The notes under the pieces were generated by a model, which ran no database searches, was not told where the DNA came from, and was given only the letters and a program-made list of their open reading frames with translations. Below are positions 32,880-41,847 of a stretch of DNA of 64,000 nucleotides, in pieces. A program made the translations under genes and the position numbers. The stretch's first letter is position 1; the number at the start of each line of letters is the position of its first letter. Location: NCBI GenBank assembly GCA_019779905.1, contig JABAKE010000001.1, forward strand, positions 434,001-498,000. Reading direction: 5' to 3'. The DNA is from Modestobacter lapidis (lineage in GTDB: Bacteria; Actinomycetota; Actinomycetes; Mycobacteriales; Geodermatophilaceae).

Positions 32880-33290
32880 ATCGTGGGACTGCTGCTCCTG
32901 CCGTTGGCCGTGCTGGCCGGCTGCGCGTCGGGCAGCACGGCCGGCGGGGTCCCCGCCGGCACCGACCGGCCGGAGAACGACCTGGTGGTCGAGATCGACC
33001 GCGGCGCCGGCAGCCCGGTGGAGCGGTACACGCTGACCTGCGCCGGGCCCGGCGAGGGCGACCTGCCCGACGCCGCGGCGGCCTGCACGCACCTGCAGCG
33101 GATGTCCGAGCCCTTCGCGCCGCTGCCGGCCGACGTGATGTGCAGCCAGCAGTACGGCGGCCCGCAGACCGCCCGGGTCACCGGCCGGTGGGGCGGGGAG
33201 CCGGTGGACCTGACGCTGTCGCGCACCGACGGGTGCCGGATCTCCCAGTGGGATGCGCTGGGCCCGCTGCTCCCCGGGCCGGTCGGGTAG
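32832..33290 (+). CDS. Small putative lipoprotein
   Basis: A 152-residue exported protein. The N-terminus has basic residues (TTRRFAVGRRN), a hydrophobic run and the lipobox LAGC, so the mature protein would start at that cysteine near residue 33. The rest (VEIDRGAGSPVERYTLTCAG, CTHLQRMSEPFAPLPADVMCSQQYGGPQTARVTGRWGG) resembles the subtilisin-inhibitor-like/SSI-type fold of small actinobacterial proteins with paired cysteines, but I would not name it an inhibitor. The ATG at 32832 sits inside the hisG terminator; a GTG at 32883 would still leave a short signal peptide. Confidence 0.75.
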   Translation: MPPTTRRFAVGRRNGAIVGLLLLPLAVLAGCASGSTAGGVPAGTDRPENDLVVEIDRGAGSPVERYTLTCAGPGEGDLPDAAAACTHLQRMSEPFAPLPADVMCSQQYGGPQTARVTGRWGGEPVDLTLSRTDGCRISQWDALGPLLPGPVG

Positions 33291-33292
33291 CG

Positions 33293-33329
33293 GCGGGCGC
33301 CCGTCGGCGTCAGCGCGACGGGCCCCCGC
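33293..33329. terminator. Bidirectional terminator between lipoprotein and DUF2877 genes
   Basis: GCGGGCGCCCGTCG (33293-33306) pairs with CGACGGGCCCCCGC (33316-33329), with one mismatch and a 9-base loop. It fills the 42-bp gap between two convergent genes. Confidence 0.7.
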
Positions 33330-33332
33330 CGT

Positions 33333-34346
33333 TCAGCGGGGGCGGGTGGTCCGGTCGACGAGGTCGATCGCGGTGCACAGGCCCAGCGCCAGGGCCCGGC
33401 CGCTGGTGGAGCCGGTGCGCAGCAGGGCGTCGATCGCCGGCGGCAGCGAGCCGTCGCCGACCAGGGCGCGGAGGACGGCGGCGAACTCGCCGCTCACCCG
33501 GCCGGCTGCGGCGTGTCGCAGCAGCGCCCGGGACAGCTCGGTGGTGCGGCCGGCGGCCAGTCCGGTGACGCCGGCGCCGAAGCGCTCGGCCGCCGGGTGA
33601 CCCAGCAGGACCAGGCCCGCGGTGGTGCCGGCCAGCACGTCGTCGCCGGCGGGGGTGAGGCCCGGGCCCAGCCCGACCAGCCGGGTGGCGGTGCGGAGCG
33701 CGGCATCGAGGTCGGCCCGGCGGACCGCCCCGCGCAGCGCGGCCAGCGGGCCGCTCGGGCCGCTGGGCAGCCCGGGGAGGGTGAAGGCGCTGTGCGGCAC
33801 GCCGTCGCCGTAGACGGCGGTGCGGAGCAGCCGGACCCCCTCGGGTAGCAGTGCCGGACGGGCAGTGGGCAGCTTGGGGCGGGGATCCCACCAGGCGGCG
33901 GCCCGCACGGTGAGGTCGCCGACGGTGACCCGGCCGCCGCCGACCTGCGCCGGTGCGCCGCTGGGCACCGCCACCAGGGGGCGGCCGTTGGAGGGGCGGA
34001 ACAGCACGCAGCCCAGTGGTAGCCGGGCGGCGTCGGCCGTGAGGACGCCGACGACGTCGGGCCCCGCCGGGGTCTGCACGGTGAGGTAGATCGCCGCAGG
34101 CGCCGAGAGCAGGACGCGCGCCTCGCGGACCGGCCCGCGAAGCAGGTCGGCCACGCCGGTACTGGCCTGCGCCGGAACCACCTGGCCCGCTGTGCGGAGG
34201 GCCGCCCCGGTGGCCGCGGCTGCCGCCGCGGACTCGCGGGGCAGCGGGATGGTGGGCACGCCGGCCCGGGCGGCCCGCCCGCCCTGTGCGGTCCGTTGCG
34301 CTCCGGCGTCGCCCTGCCCGCCGGAGCCTCCGTCGATGGTGCGCAT
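33333..34346 (-). CDS. DUF2877 (AllH-like) family protein
   Basis: This 337-residue protein carries the DUF2877 signature GLGPGLTPAGDDVLAGTTAGL near residue 228. In E. coli the DUF2877 protein AllH (YlbF) is a subunit of the oxamate carbamoyltransferase of allantoin breakdown; the partners AllF and AllG are not in the window. Here it diverges from a PucR-type regulator and a nucleobase permease follows, so a role in purine or pyrimidine ring catabolism is inferred. The ATG at 34346 is chosen; a GTG four codons earlier is possible. The first 40 residues are low-complexity Ala/Gly/Arg. Confidence 0.75.
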   Translation of the reverse strand: MRTIDGGSGGQGDAGAQRTAQGGRAARAGVPTIPLPRESAAAAAATGAALRTAGQVVPAQASTGVADLLRGPVREARVLLSAPAAIYLTVQTPAGPDVVGVLTADAARLPLGCVLFRPSNGRPLVAVPSGAPAQVGGGRVTVGDLTVRAAAWWDPRPKLPTARPALLPEGVRLLRTAVYGDGVPHSAFTLPGLPSGPSGPLAALRGAVRRADLDAALRTATRLVGLGPGLTPAGDDVLAGTTAGLVLLGHPAAERFGAGVTGLAAGRTTELSRALLRHAAAGRVSGEFAAVLRALVGDGSLPPAIDALLRTGSTSGRALALGLCTAIDLVDRTTRPR

Positions 34347-34641
34347 GCGGCCTCCCACCCCTTCGGTGGACGGGGCAGGCAGATGCCGCCAGCCCCGTCC
34401 CGGTCAGCTGATCACAGGTGGCGGGGAGGCTCCCCCGTCTCGCGGGAGCGCCCTACCATCCGACCCGGACCAGTGCCGGAACACGAACCTAGATGGCGCG
34501 TCCTCCGGCCCTGTATGGCGATTCTCGCCAAGGATGGGTGTGCTCGTCCAGGGACGTCTGACAGAATCCATCCGACGGAGGTCCCGTCGTGGCACTTGGG
34601 GGAACGTAGAGTGACTGAGCGTGACACATCCGTGAGTTTCC

Positions 34642-34669
34642 TTGCGCAACGCGACCGGATGGCTACGTT
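34642..34669 (+). promoter_or_regulatory. Promoter of the PucR-type regulator gene
   Basis: TTGCGC (34642-34647), a 16-base spacer and TACGTT (34664-34669) precede the GTG at 34677 by seven bases. The layout fits a leaderless sigma-70-type promoter and decides the start codon. Confidence 0.5.
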
Positions 34670-34676
34670 GAGTCCC

Positions 34677-36575
34677 GTGCCACCGTCCACCGAACCGGTG
34701 CTGTCCCAGGTCCCGCCGGCCGACCGCAGCGCGTTGCAGAACAGCATGGGCCTGGCCGTCGAGCAGGTGCTCGCCCTGCCGGGCATGACCGGCACCGTCA
34801 TCGTCGCCGGGGCGACGGGTGAACGCCGCGTGGTGCGGCACGTGGTCGTCGACGACCCGGCCGATCCACTCGGGGGCGCCGGGCCGGACGTCCTCATCAT
34901 GCTCGCGGGCCCGTTGCCGAAGGCCGATCCCGCGCACTACCGCGCGCTGGTCGAGCGGCTGCACCGCGGCGGCAGTGCCGCGCTGGCCTACCGCACCGGA
35001 GACCGGTCCACGTCCGGTGACGTCGTCACCGGGCTGCCGGCCGAACTGCTCGCCGAGGCCGACCGCCGCGGCTTCCCGGTGTTCGCCCTGCCGGCCACCG
35101 CCCGGCTCGACGAGGTCGTGGCGGAGGTGCTCGGCGCGATCATCAGCCGGCAGACCCAGGCGCTGAGCCTGGCCAACCGGATGCACAACCAGTTCATCGA
35201 CGTCGCGCTGTCCGGTGGCGGGCTCGCCGAGGTGACCGGTCAGGTGTCGACGTTCCTGGACGGCGCGGCCGTGCTCGGGCTCGGCCCCGACCGGGAGCTG
35301 GCCACCAGCGCCGGTCCGGCCCAGGACGTCGAGGAGATCCGCGACTGGCTGTGGCTGCTCGACGCCGCCGCGGACGACGCCTTCGCCGACCTGACCCCCT
35401 CCCGGCGGCTGTCGGGCAACCGGGCCGACCAGAGCGTGGTCACCCCGGCCAGCGTGCTGGCCGGGGCCGACCTGTCGCCGGCCGACGGCATCCTGCTGGT
35501 GCCCGGCCACCACGAGCTACCCGGCGGGGTCGGGGAGTACGCGGTCGCCCCGATCATGGCCGGCGACCAGCGGCACGGCTGGCTGGTGGCGGTGAACCGG
35601 CACGGCCCGATGCTGGTGGGCGCCGGGGTCGTGCTCGAGCAGGCCGCGGTCATCGCCGCGCTGTCGGAGATCCGGCACGCGGCGGTGCACTCGGTGGAGC
35701 TGCGGTTCCAGGGTGACCTGGTGCGGCGGCTGGTCGGTGGCACGGTGCGGCACACCGAGCGGGTGCTGGCCTACACGCGGTCCTTCGGGTGGCGGCTCGA
35801 CGGCCCGGTCGTCGTCCTGGTCACCGCCACCGAGACCGTGGAGTCCGGCAGCGACCCCACCCGGGCACTGGACGTGCTCGACCGGCTGGCCGACGGCTGG
35901 CGGGCAGCGGTCGACGCCGAGGTCGCGGGTGCCGCCGTCGCGGGCCTGTCCACCGAGATCGTCACCGTCCTACCGCTGGACGGGCGCACGCCCGAGGAGA
36001 TCTCCGGGCTGGTCGCTGCGGTCACCGCCAGGGTGAACGGCCGGCTGCGGCGGGTCGGTCGGCTGCTGGGCACCGGCATCGGCCGGCCGGCCGAGACGCT
36101 GACCGCGCTGGCCGACGCCTACCAGCAGGCCCAGCGGGCGCTGGTGGTCGGGCAGGAGATCCACGGCGGTCACGCGGTGACCCACTTCGACCAGCTGGGG
36201 GTGTTCCGGCTGCTGTCGCTGATCCCCGACAGCAACGAGCTGCGTTCCTACGTCGACGAGGTGCTCGGCCCGCTGGCCGAATCGGCGGACGCGGACTCCA
36301 GCGACCTGCGCGAGACGCTGCGGGTGCTGCTGGAGACCAACCTCAATGTGGCCGAGTCCGCCCGCCGGCTGCACTTCCACTACAACACGATGCGCTACCG
36401 GATCGGGAAGCTCGAGCGCATGCTCGGGCCCTTCACCACCGATCCGACGCTGCGGCTGAACCTGCTCCTGGCGCTGCACGCCGCCCGCATGCGGGGGCTC
36501 GACTCCTCGCACCGCCCACCGCTGGAGCACGTGGCCGCGACGGTCGTCGACGACGGGCTCGAACAGCTCGCCTGA
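34677..36575 (+). CDS. PucR-type transcriptional regulator
   Basis: A 632-residue regulator. The N-terminal purine-catabolism-regulator-like domain begins about residue 20 (LAVEQVLALPGMTGTVIVAG). A central CdaR/GGDEF-like region follows, and the C-terminus ends in the PucR helix-turn-helix (HTH_30): LRETLRVLLETNLNVAESARRLHFHYNTMRYRIGKLER. Members commonly control uptake and breakdown of purines, pyrimidines or glycolate-like acids. The GTG at 34677 is preferred for its promoter spacing; a GTG at 34611 with GGGGGA upstream would add 22 residues. It lies between the divergent DUF2877 gene and the permease gene, its likely targets. Confidence 0.85.
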   Translation: MPPSTEPVLSQVPPADRSALQNSMGLAVEQVLALPGMTGTVIVAGATGERRVVRHVVVDDPADPLGGAGPDVLIMLAGPLPKADPAHYRALVERLHRGGSAALAYRTGDRSTSGDVVTGLPAELLAEADRRGFPVFALPATARLDEVVAEVLGAIISRQTQALSLANRMHNQFIDVALSGGGLAEVTGQVSTFLDGAAVLGLGPDRELATSAGPAQDVEEIRDWLWLLDAAADDAFADLTPSRRLSGNRADQSVVTPASVLAGADLSPADGILLVPGHHELPGGVGEYAVAPIMAGDQRHGWLVAVNRHGPMLVGAGVVLEQAAVIAALSEIRHAAVHSVELRFQGDLVRRLVGGTVRHTERVLAYTRSFGWRLDGPVVVLVTATETVESGSDPTRALDVLDRLADGWRAAVDAEVAGAAVAGLSTEIVTVLPLDGRTPEEISGLVAAVTARVNGRLRRVGRLLGTGIGRPAETLTALADAYQQAQRALVVGQEIHGGHAVTHFDQLGVFRLLSLIPDSNELRSYVDEVLGPLAESADADSSDLRETLRVLLETNLNVAESARRLHFHYNTMRYRIGKLERMLGPFTTDPTLRLNLLLALHAARMRGLDSSHRPPLEHVAATVVDDGLEQLA

Positions 36576-36704
36576 TCGAGGACCTGCTGCCCCCACGGCG
36601 GGGCCGCGCGCGCGGGTGCCGACGCGCGGTCTGGCACGGTGCGGTTCCTCAGCGCTGAGCTACTCGGCTCGGCCCTTGCCGGTGGTTGGTTCCGAGGAGG
36701 ACCC

Positions 36705-38222
36705 ATGACGTTCGGGTGGAAGCTCTACGGGGACGGCAGCACGCCGCCGCTGGGCGAGGCCGTCGCCCCCGACGAACGGCTGTCCTGGCCGCGCACCGTC
36801 GGCATCGGTGCCCAGCACGTGGTGGCGATGTTCGGGGCGACCTTCGTCTTCCCGCTGATCATGGGGCTGGACGCCAACCTGGCGATCATGATGAGCGGGA
36901 TCGCCACGATCCTGTTCCTGCTGATCGTCAAGGGGCAGGTGCCGAGCTACCTGGGCACGTCCGCGGCCTTCGTCGGCGGGGTGCTGGCGGTCCGCGCCGC
37001 CGGCGGGGACGACAGTGACGTCGTCGGCGCGATCCTGGTGTCCGGTGTCGTGCTGGCCGTGGTCGGCGCGCTGATCCACGTGCTGGGGCCCCGGGTGGTC
37101 AACGCCGTCCTGCCCCCGGCGGTCACCGGCGCGGTCATCATCATCATCGGGTTCAACCTCGCGCCGGTGGTGGCCAACACCTACTGGCCGCAGGACCAGT
37201 GGGTCGGCCTGGCCACCATGGTCTTCGTCATCGTCGCCTCCCTCCTGCTGCGCGGCTTCTGGGCCCGCGTCTCGATCCTGCTCGGCCTGGTCTTCGGCTA
37301 CCTGCTGTCGCTCCTGCTCGACGTCCTGGCCGGGCCGATCACCTCACCCGACGGCACCGGCGCGGTCGTCACCCGGGACCGGATCGACTTCGGCGCGGTC
37401 GCCCAGGCCGACTGGGTGGGCCTGCCGGAACTCACCTTCCCCTCGTTCTCGGTGAACTACTCGCTGCTGGTGCTGCCCGCCGTCATCGCGCTGGTCGCGG
37501 AGAACGCCGGGCACGTCAAGGCGGTCGCGGCGATGACGAAGCGGGACCTCGACCCGGTCATGGGCCGCGCGATCTTCGCCGACGGGGTCGGCACCGTGGT
37601 CGCCACGGCTGTCGGGGGCTCGCCGACCACCACCTACGCGGAGAACATCGGCGTCATGGCCGCCACCCGGGTCTACTCCACCGCGGCCTACTACGTCGCC
37701 GCGATCGTCGCGATCCTGCTCGGGCTGTGCCCGAAGTTCGGCGCGTTGATCAACATCATTCCAGGCGGGGTGCTCGGGGGCATCACGGTGATCCTCTACG
37801 GGATGATCGGCCTGCTCGGCGCGAAGATCTGGAAGGAGAACCGGGTCGACTTCGCCAACCCGATCAACCTGGTGCCGCTGGCCGCCGGGATCATCATCGG
37901 CATCGGCAACGTCAACCTGGTGTTCACGGACGAGTACTCACTCGGCGGCATCGCGCTGGGCTCGATCGTCGCGGTCGCCGGGTGGCACCTGGCCAAGGTG
38001 CTCGCACCGGCGGACATGCAGGCCGCGCTCAGCGCCGAGAGCGGCTTCGATGCCGGCACCGGCCCGGCCCTGGACGCCACCGGTGGTCACCGGGTCGATG
38101 GCGGTGGTCACCGGGTCGATGGCGGTGGTCACCGGGTCGACGGCGGTGGTCACCGGGTCGACGGCGGTGACCCGGGCAGCGCCGATCCCTCCGACGTCGA
38201 CCGCGGCGCCCAGCGGTCCTGA
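36705..38222 (+). CDS. NCS2 uracil/xanthine permease
   Basis: A 505-residue nucleobase transporter of the UraA branch of NCS2, acting in the inner membrane with proton symport. About 12 hydrophobic segments are seen from residue 30 to 445. Family landmarks are the TM3 region PSYLGTSAAF, VAENAGHVKAVAA and SPTTTYAENIGVMAATRVYS. The ATG has GAGGAGG seven bases upstream. After residue 455 the protein ends in four copies of GGHRVDG, encoded by a tandem DNA repeat and not a family feature. The regulator gene upstream is 129 bases away. Confidence 0.9.
   Translation: MTFGWKLYGDGSTPPLGEAVAPDERLSWPRTVGIGAQHVVAMFGATFVFPLIMGLDANLAIMMSGIATILFLLIVKGQVPSYLGTSAAFVGGVLAVRAAGGDDSDVVGAILVSGVVLAVVGALIHVLGPRVVNAVLPPAVTGAVIIIIGFNLAPVVANTYWPQDQWVGLATMVFVIVASLLLRGFWARVSILLGLVFGYLLSLLLDVLAGPITSPDGTGAVVTRDRIDFGAVAQADWVGLPELTFPSFSVNYSLLVLPAVIALVAENAGHVKAVAAMTKRDLDPVMGRAIFADGVGTVVATAVGGSPTTTYAENIGVMAATRVYSTAAYYVAAIVAILLGLCPKFGALINIIPGGVLGGITVILYGMIGLLGAKIWKENRVDFANPINLVPLAAGIIIGIGNVNLVFTDEYSLGGIALGSIVAVAGWHLAKVLAPADMQAALSAESGFDAGTGPALDATGGHRVDGGGHRVDGGGHRVDGGGHRVDGGDPGSADPSDVDRGAQRS
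38082..38165 (+). repeat. Four 21-bp tandem repeats in the permease tail
   Basis: GGTGGTCACCGGGTCGATGGC and close copies are repeated four times without gaps at 38082, 38103, 38124 and 38145; the last two have GAC for GAT. A degenerate fifth unit begins at 38166. Because 21 is a multiple of three, copy number can change without shifting the frame. Confidence 0.9.
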
Positions 38223-38313
38223 CCCGACCGGCGTGGCCGCTGACGCGTGCCGGGCGCGGGATCGGGGCACGGGGCACGGGGGCCGCACCCGGCGGCCCGC
38301 GGAGGAGGAACGC

Positions 38314-39072
38314 ATGACGGAGCGCAGCCAGCCCCTGACCGGCAAGGTCGCCCTGGTCACCGGAGCATCGTCGGGCATCGGTGCGGCCACGGCGATCGCG
38401 CTGGCCGAGGCGGGTGCGGCGGTCGCGATCGGCGCCCGGCGGCGCGACCGGCTGGACGCGCTGTCGGCCACGCTGTCCGACCGTGGCGCCCGGGTCGTGA
38501 CCCTCGACCTCGATGTCACCGACGAGCAGGCGTGCACCTCAGCGGTGGCCCGCACCCGGGAGGAACTCGGCGGGCTCGACGTCCTGGTCAACAACGCCGG
38601 GGTGATGCTGCTGGGCACCATCGTCGGTGCCGACACCGACGACTGGCGCCGGATGATCTCCACCAACGTCCTCGGGCTGATGTACACCACCCACGCCGCC
38701 ATCGACGGCATGGTCGCGCAGGGATCGGGCGACATCGTCAACATCTCCAGCGTGGCCGGCCGGACGGCCCGCAAGGGGGCCGGCGTCTACAACGCCAGCA
38801 AGTGGGCGGTCAACGCCTTCAGCGAGTCGTTGCGCCAGGAGGTCACCGGTCGCGGGGTGCGCATCGGGCTGGTCGAGCCGGGCGCGGTGGCCACCGAGCT
38901 GACCAGCCACATCACCCAGCCCGATGCGAAGGCGGCCGCGGCGCGGACGGCGGCGGACATGCGCACGCTGCAGGCCGAGGACATCGCCCGGGCCGTGCTC
39001 TACCTGGTGACGCAGCCGCCGCACGTGGCGGTCAACGAGGTGCTCGTCCGACCCACCGACCAGGAGCGCTGA
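38314..39072 (+). CDS. Short-chain dehydrogenase/reductase
   Basis: A classical SDR of 252 residues. The NADP-binding TGASSGIG is at residues 16-23 with a following RRRD that favours NADP, NNAG is near 91, the catalytic Ser is in NISSV and the YxxxK pair is in YNASK. It is closest in layout to the YdfG/clavaldehyde-dehydrogenase-like group of NADP oxidoreductases, but the substrate is unknown. GGAGGAGGAA precedes the ATG. It follows the permease by 91 bases and could be co-transcribed. Confidence 0.85.
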   Translation: MTERSQPLTGKVALVTGASSGIGAATAIALAEAGAAVAIGARRRDRLDALSATLSDRGARVVTLDLDVTDEQACTSAVARTREELGGLDVLVNNAGVMLLGTIVGADTDDWRRMISTNVLGLMYTTHAAIDGMVAQGSGDIVNISSVAGRTARKGAGVYNASKWAVNAFSESLRQEVTGRGVRIGLVEPGAVATELTSHITQPDAKAAAARTAADMRTLQAEDIARAVLYLVTQPPHVAVNEVLVRPTDQER

Positions 39073-39081
39073 CCGGGCCGG

Positions 39082-39102
39082 GGCGCGCACCGTCCGCGCG
39101 CC
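39082..39102. terminator. Bidirectional terminator between the SDR and LysR genes
   Basis: GGCGCGC and GCGCGCC arms around ACCGTCC lie in the 46-bp gap between two convergent genes, with further GC-rich pairing outside the core. Confidence 0.6.
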
Positions 39103-39118
39103 GGGCCCCGGGGAGGGA

Positions 39119-40051
39119 TCAGCCCGCCGGTGCGCTGCCGCCGGCGACCTCGTGGGCGATCCCGGCCAGCTGGGACCGGACCCAGGCGTGCGCCGGGTCG
39201 GCCGTGTTCCGGGGGTGCCACCACTGCGCCTCCACGAACGGGGGGACGGCGACGGGTGGGGCGAGGAAGCGGAGCTCCGCGGTCCGCGACAGGTGGGACG
39301 CGGCCCGTGCCGGGACGACGGTCATCAGGTCGGTGCCCTGCAGGACGTAGGGGGCGAGCAGGAAGCTCTCGACGGTGACGTCCACCTGGCGCGCGGCGCC
39401 GAGCCGGCCCAGGTGGACGTCGGCGAGCGAGACCGGGTGGCCGGCGCCCATCGAGTAGACGACGTGGCCCAGCTCCAGGTACTGCGCCTCGGTGACGGCG
39501 TTCCCCACCCGCTCGCTCCCGGCCCAGACGCAGCACAGCCAGGAGTCCTCGAAGAGCGGCTGGTGCGGGAGCGCCGCCCCGGCCATGACCGCGGTCGGTT
39601 CGATGACCAGGTCCGCGCGTCCGTTCCGCAGCAGCCCGACCGGGTCCAGCGCCCGGGGGAGGACCTCGATCCGCACGTACGGCGCGCGCCGTCGGAGCGT
39701 CCGGACCAGCGGCCCGATGAGCATGAGCACGCTGTAGTCGGAGCAGCTGATCCGGTAGGTGCAGGGGTCGGTCGACGGGTCGAAGCCCAGCCGCTCGTCG
39801 AGCGCATGCTGCAGCAGGGCGAGGGCCTCGCGGACCGGGTGGACCAGCGTCTCCGCCCGCGGGGTGAGCACCGACGCCGCGCCCTCGCGCACCAGCAGGG
39901 GGTCGTCGAACATCCGGCGCAGCCGGGCCAGCGCGTTGCTCATCCCCGGCTGGCTCAGCCCGACCCGGCGCGCGGCCCGGGTGACGCTGCGCTCGGCCAG
40001 CAGCGCATCGAGGGCCACCAGGACGTTGAGGTCGACCGAGCTCAGCTGCAC
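39119..40051 (-). CDS. LysR-family transcriptional regulator
   Basis: A 310-residue LysR regulator. The N-terminal winged helix-turn-helix is clear: LVALDALLAERSVTRAARRVGLSQPGMSNALARLRRMFDDPLLVRE. The rest is a two-lobed inducer-binding domain in the NodD/NahR/LinR-like style, a group that often controls breakdown of aromatic or chlorinated ring compounds. It is divergent from an FAD monooxygenase gene with a shared 97-bp region holding a perfect inverted repeat, so it probably controls that gene and itself. The start is a GTG. Confidence 0.9.
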   Translation of the reverse strand: MQLSSVDLNVLVALDALLAERSVTRAARRVGLSQPGMSNALARLRRMFDDPLLVREGAASVLTPRAETLVHPVREALALLQHALDERLGFDPSTDPCTYRISCSDYSVLMLIGPLVRTLRRRAPYVRIEVLPRALDPVGLLRNGRADLVIEPTAVMAGAALPHQPLFEDSWLCCVWAGSERVGNAVTEAQYLELGHVVYSMGAGHPVSLADVHLGRLGAARQVDVTVESFLLAPYVLQGTDLMTVVPARAASHLSRTAELRFLAPPVAVPPFVEAQWWHPRNTADPAHAWVRSQLAGIAHEVAGGSAPAG

Positions 40052-40085
40052 GGAGCGGATCCTGGCCCGTCGACATCACTGATGG

Positions 40086-40125
40086 CAATGCCGAGCATTG
40101 ACAGCACTTGCTTGTCCAATGTCAT
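40086..40125 (+). promoter_or_regulatory. LysR operator and monooxygenase promoter
   Basis: CAATGCCGAGCATTG (40086-40100) is a perfect 6+3+6 inverted repeat of the size bound by LysR proteins. It overlaps a consensus -35 box TTGACA (40098-40103), followed 16 bases later by TGTCAT (40120-40125) as a weaker -10. A regulator bound here would touch RNA polymerase at -35, as expected for LysR activation. Confidence 0.6.
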
Positions 40126-40148
40126 CGTCCGCACCTAGCGTCCGCTGC

Positions 40149-41795
40149 ATGTCGAACAGCCCGGTCCAGGAGGTCCCCGTCCTCGTCATCGGCGGCAGCA
40201 TGGTCGGGTTGGCCACCGCCGTCTTCCTGACCTCCCACGGGGTGACCCCGTTGGTGGTGGAGCGGCACGACGGCACCGCCATCCACCCGCGGGCCGGGCA
40301 CTTCCACCTGCGCACCCTCGAACTCCTCCGTTCCGTGGGCCTCGAGGACCCGGTCCGGGAGATGTCGGCGGCGCACTTCTTCCCCAACGGCGGGGTGAAC
40401 GCCGTCGAGACGCTGGCGGGTGGCGAGATCGCGTCCTACATCGCCGACCTCAACGCGGGAGTCGAGGAACTCAGCCCGTCGCGGCGGCTGTTCGTGGCCC
40501 AGCAGGCGCTGGAGCCGGTGCTACGCCAGGCGGCGGAGCGCTCCGGCGCGGAGTTGCGGTACGGCACCGAGGGCCGGCTCCTCACCCAGGACGCCGACGG
40601 GGTGACCGCGGTGGTCCGCGACCGGGCCACCGGGGCCGAGCAGACCGTGCGTGCCCGGTACCTCGTCGCCGCCGATGGGTGGCGCAGCCCGATCCGCGCC
40701 CAGCTGGGCATCGGGATGGAGGGCCACGGCTGGCTGTCCGACAGCGCGACGATCTACTTCCGGGCGGACTGCCGGGGCCTGCTCGCCGACACCGATCTCG
40801 GGGTGATCTACGTCAGCAATCCCGCCGTCCGCGGCTTCTTCCGGTTCGAGCGGACCGGCACCGGTGGCTTCCTGGCGGTGAACACCCTCGGCGACCCGAC
40901 CCGGCCGGGCGCCCTCGACGTGACGGCGGGGCTCACCACCGAGGGCGCGGCCGGCATCCTCCGTGCCGCGATCGGGGTGCCGGACCTCGACGTGGAGGTG
41001 CTGGACGTGGCGCCCTGGCAGGCCCGGGCAGACGTGGCCGAGCGCTACCGGGACGGCCGCGTCTTCCTGGTCGGGGACGCCGCCCACGTCGTTCCGCCCA
41101 ACGGTGGGTACGGCGGCAACACCGGCATCCAGGACGCGCACAACCTGGCCTGGAAGCTCGCCCTCGCCGTGCAGGGTTCCGCCGGCGACGGCCTGCTGGC
41201 CACCTACGACGCGGAGCGGCGGCCGGTGGGCCGGCTGACCATCGACCAGGCGCACACCCGGTACCGGCGCCGGACCACCCCCGAGCTGATGGAGCCCGAC
41301 GTCGCCGCCGTGGTGGACGACGTCAGCATGGAGATCGGGTACCGCTACTCCTCCGCGGCGGTCGCGGTCGAGGACGACGCCGACCGGGATGTCGTCGGCG
41401 ACCCGCGGACGGCCGGCGGACGTCCGGGCACCCGGGCGCCGCACGTCCCGCTGCTCCGCGACGGTGCCCCGATCTCGAGTCTCGACCTCTACGGGGTCTC
41501 CTTCACCCTGCTCGTGGGCCCCGATGGCACGGCCTGGTGCGCCGAGGGCGAGCAGGCAGCCGTCCGGATCGGCGTGCCCGTGGCCGTGCACGTCATCGGA
41601 CCGGACACCGACGTGGCCGACCCGCAGGGCGTGTTCCCTGCCGCCCACGGGATCACTGCCGCGGGCGCGGTGCTGGTCCGGCCCGACGGGTTCGTCGCCT
41701 GGCGTTCGCCGGGGGCCGCCGGCGGGGACGGGCCGACGCTGCCGCGGGTGCTCGGGGCACTGCTCGGCCGGGCAGGTCACCTGGTTCACTGGTGA
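40149..41795 (+). CDS. FAD-dependent aromatic-ring monooxygenase
   Basis: A 548-residue flavoprotein hydroxylase of the PheA/TfdB type (FAD_binding_3). The FAD motif VLVIGGSMVGLATAVFL is near residue 12, DG near residue 177 (VAADGWRSPIRAQLGI), and GDAAHVVPPNGGYGGNTGIQDAHNLAWKLA near 315. The last 170 residues form a thioredoxin-like domain as in phenol hydroxylases. The substrate is not predictable. The ATG at 40149 gives the usual family N-terminus. The luciferase-like gene starts 52 bases downstream. Confidence 0.88.
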   Translation: MSNSPVQEVPVLVIGGSMVGLATAVFLTSHGVTPLVVERHDGTAIHPRAGHFHLRTLELLRSVGLEDPVREMSAAHFFPNGGVNAVETLAGGEIASYIADLNAGVEELSPSRRLFVAQQALEPVLRQAAERSGAELRYGTEGRLLTQDADGVTAVVRDRATGAEQTVRARYLVAADGWRSPIRAQLGIGMEGHGWLSDSATIYFRADCRGLLADTDLGVIYVSNPAVRGFFRFERTGTGGFLAVNTLGDPTRPGALDVTAGLTTEGAAGILRAAIGVPDLDVEVLDVAPWQARADVAERYRDGRVFLVGDAAHVVPPNGGYGGNTGIQDAHNLAWKLALAVQGSAGDGLLATYDAERRPVGRLTIDQAHTRYRRRTTPELMEPDVAAVVDDVSMEIGYRYSSAAVAVEDDADRDVVGDPRTAGGRPGTRAPHVPLLRDGAPISSLDLYGVSFTLLVGPDGTAWCAEGEQAAVRIGVPVAVHVIGPDTDVADPQGVFPAAHGITAAGAVLVRPDGFVAWRSPGAAGGDGPTLPRVLGALLGRAGHLVHW

Positions 41796-41847
41796 TTGAA
41801 CGCTCTACCGATGCCGGTCCGGCCGGCGCAACCCTGGAGGACGGTCC

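Noticed and set aside
38082-38165. The 21-bp repeats as a CRISPR array or replication iterons.
   Set aside because: There are no spacers, the units are in frame in a coding sequence, and no cas or rep gene is nearby.
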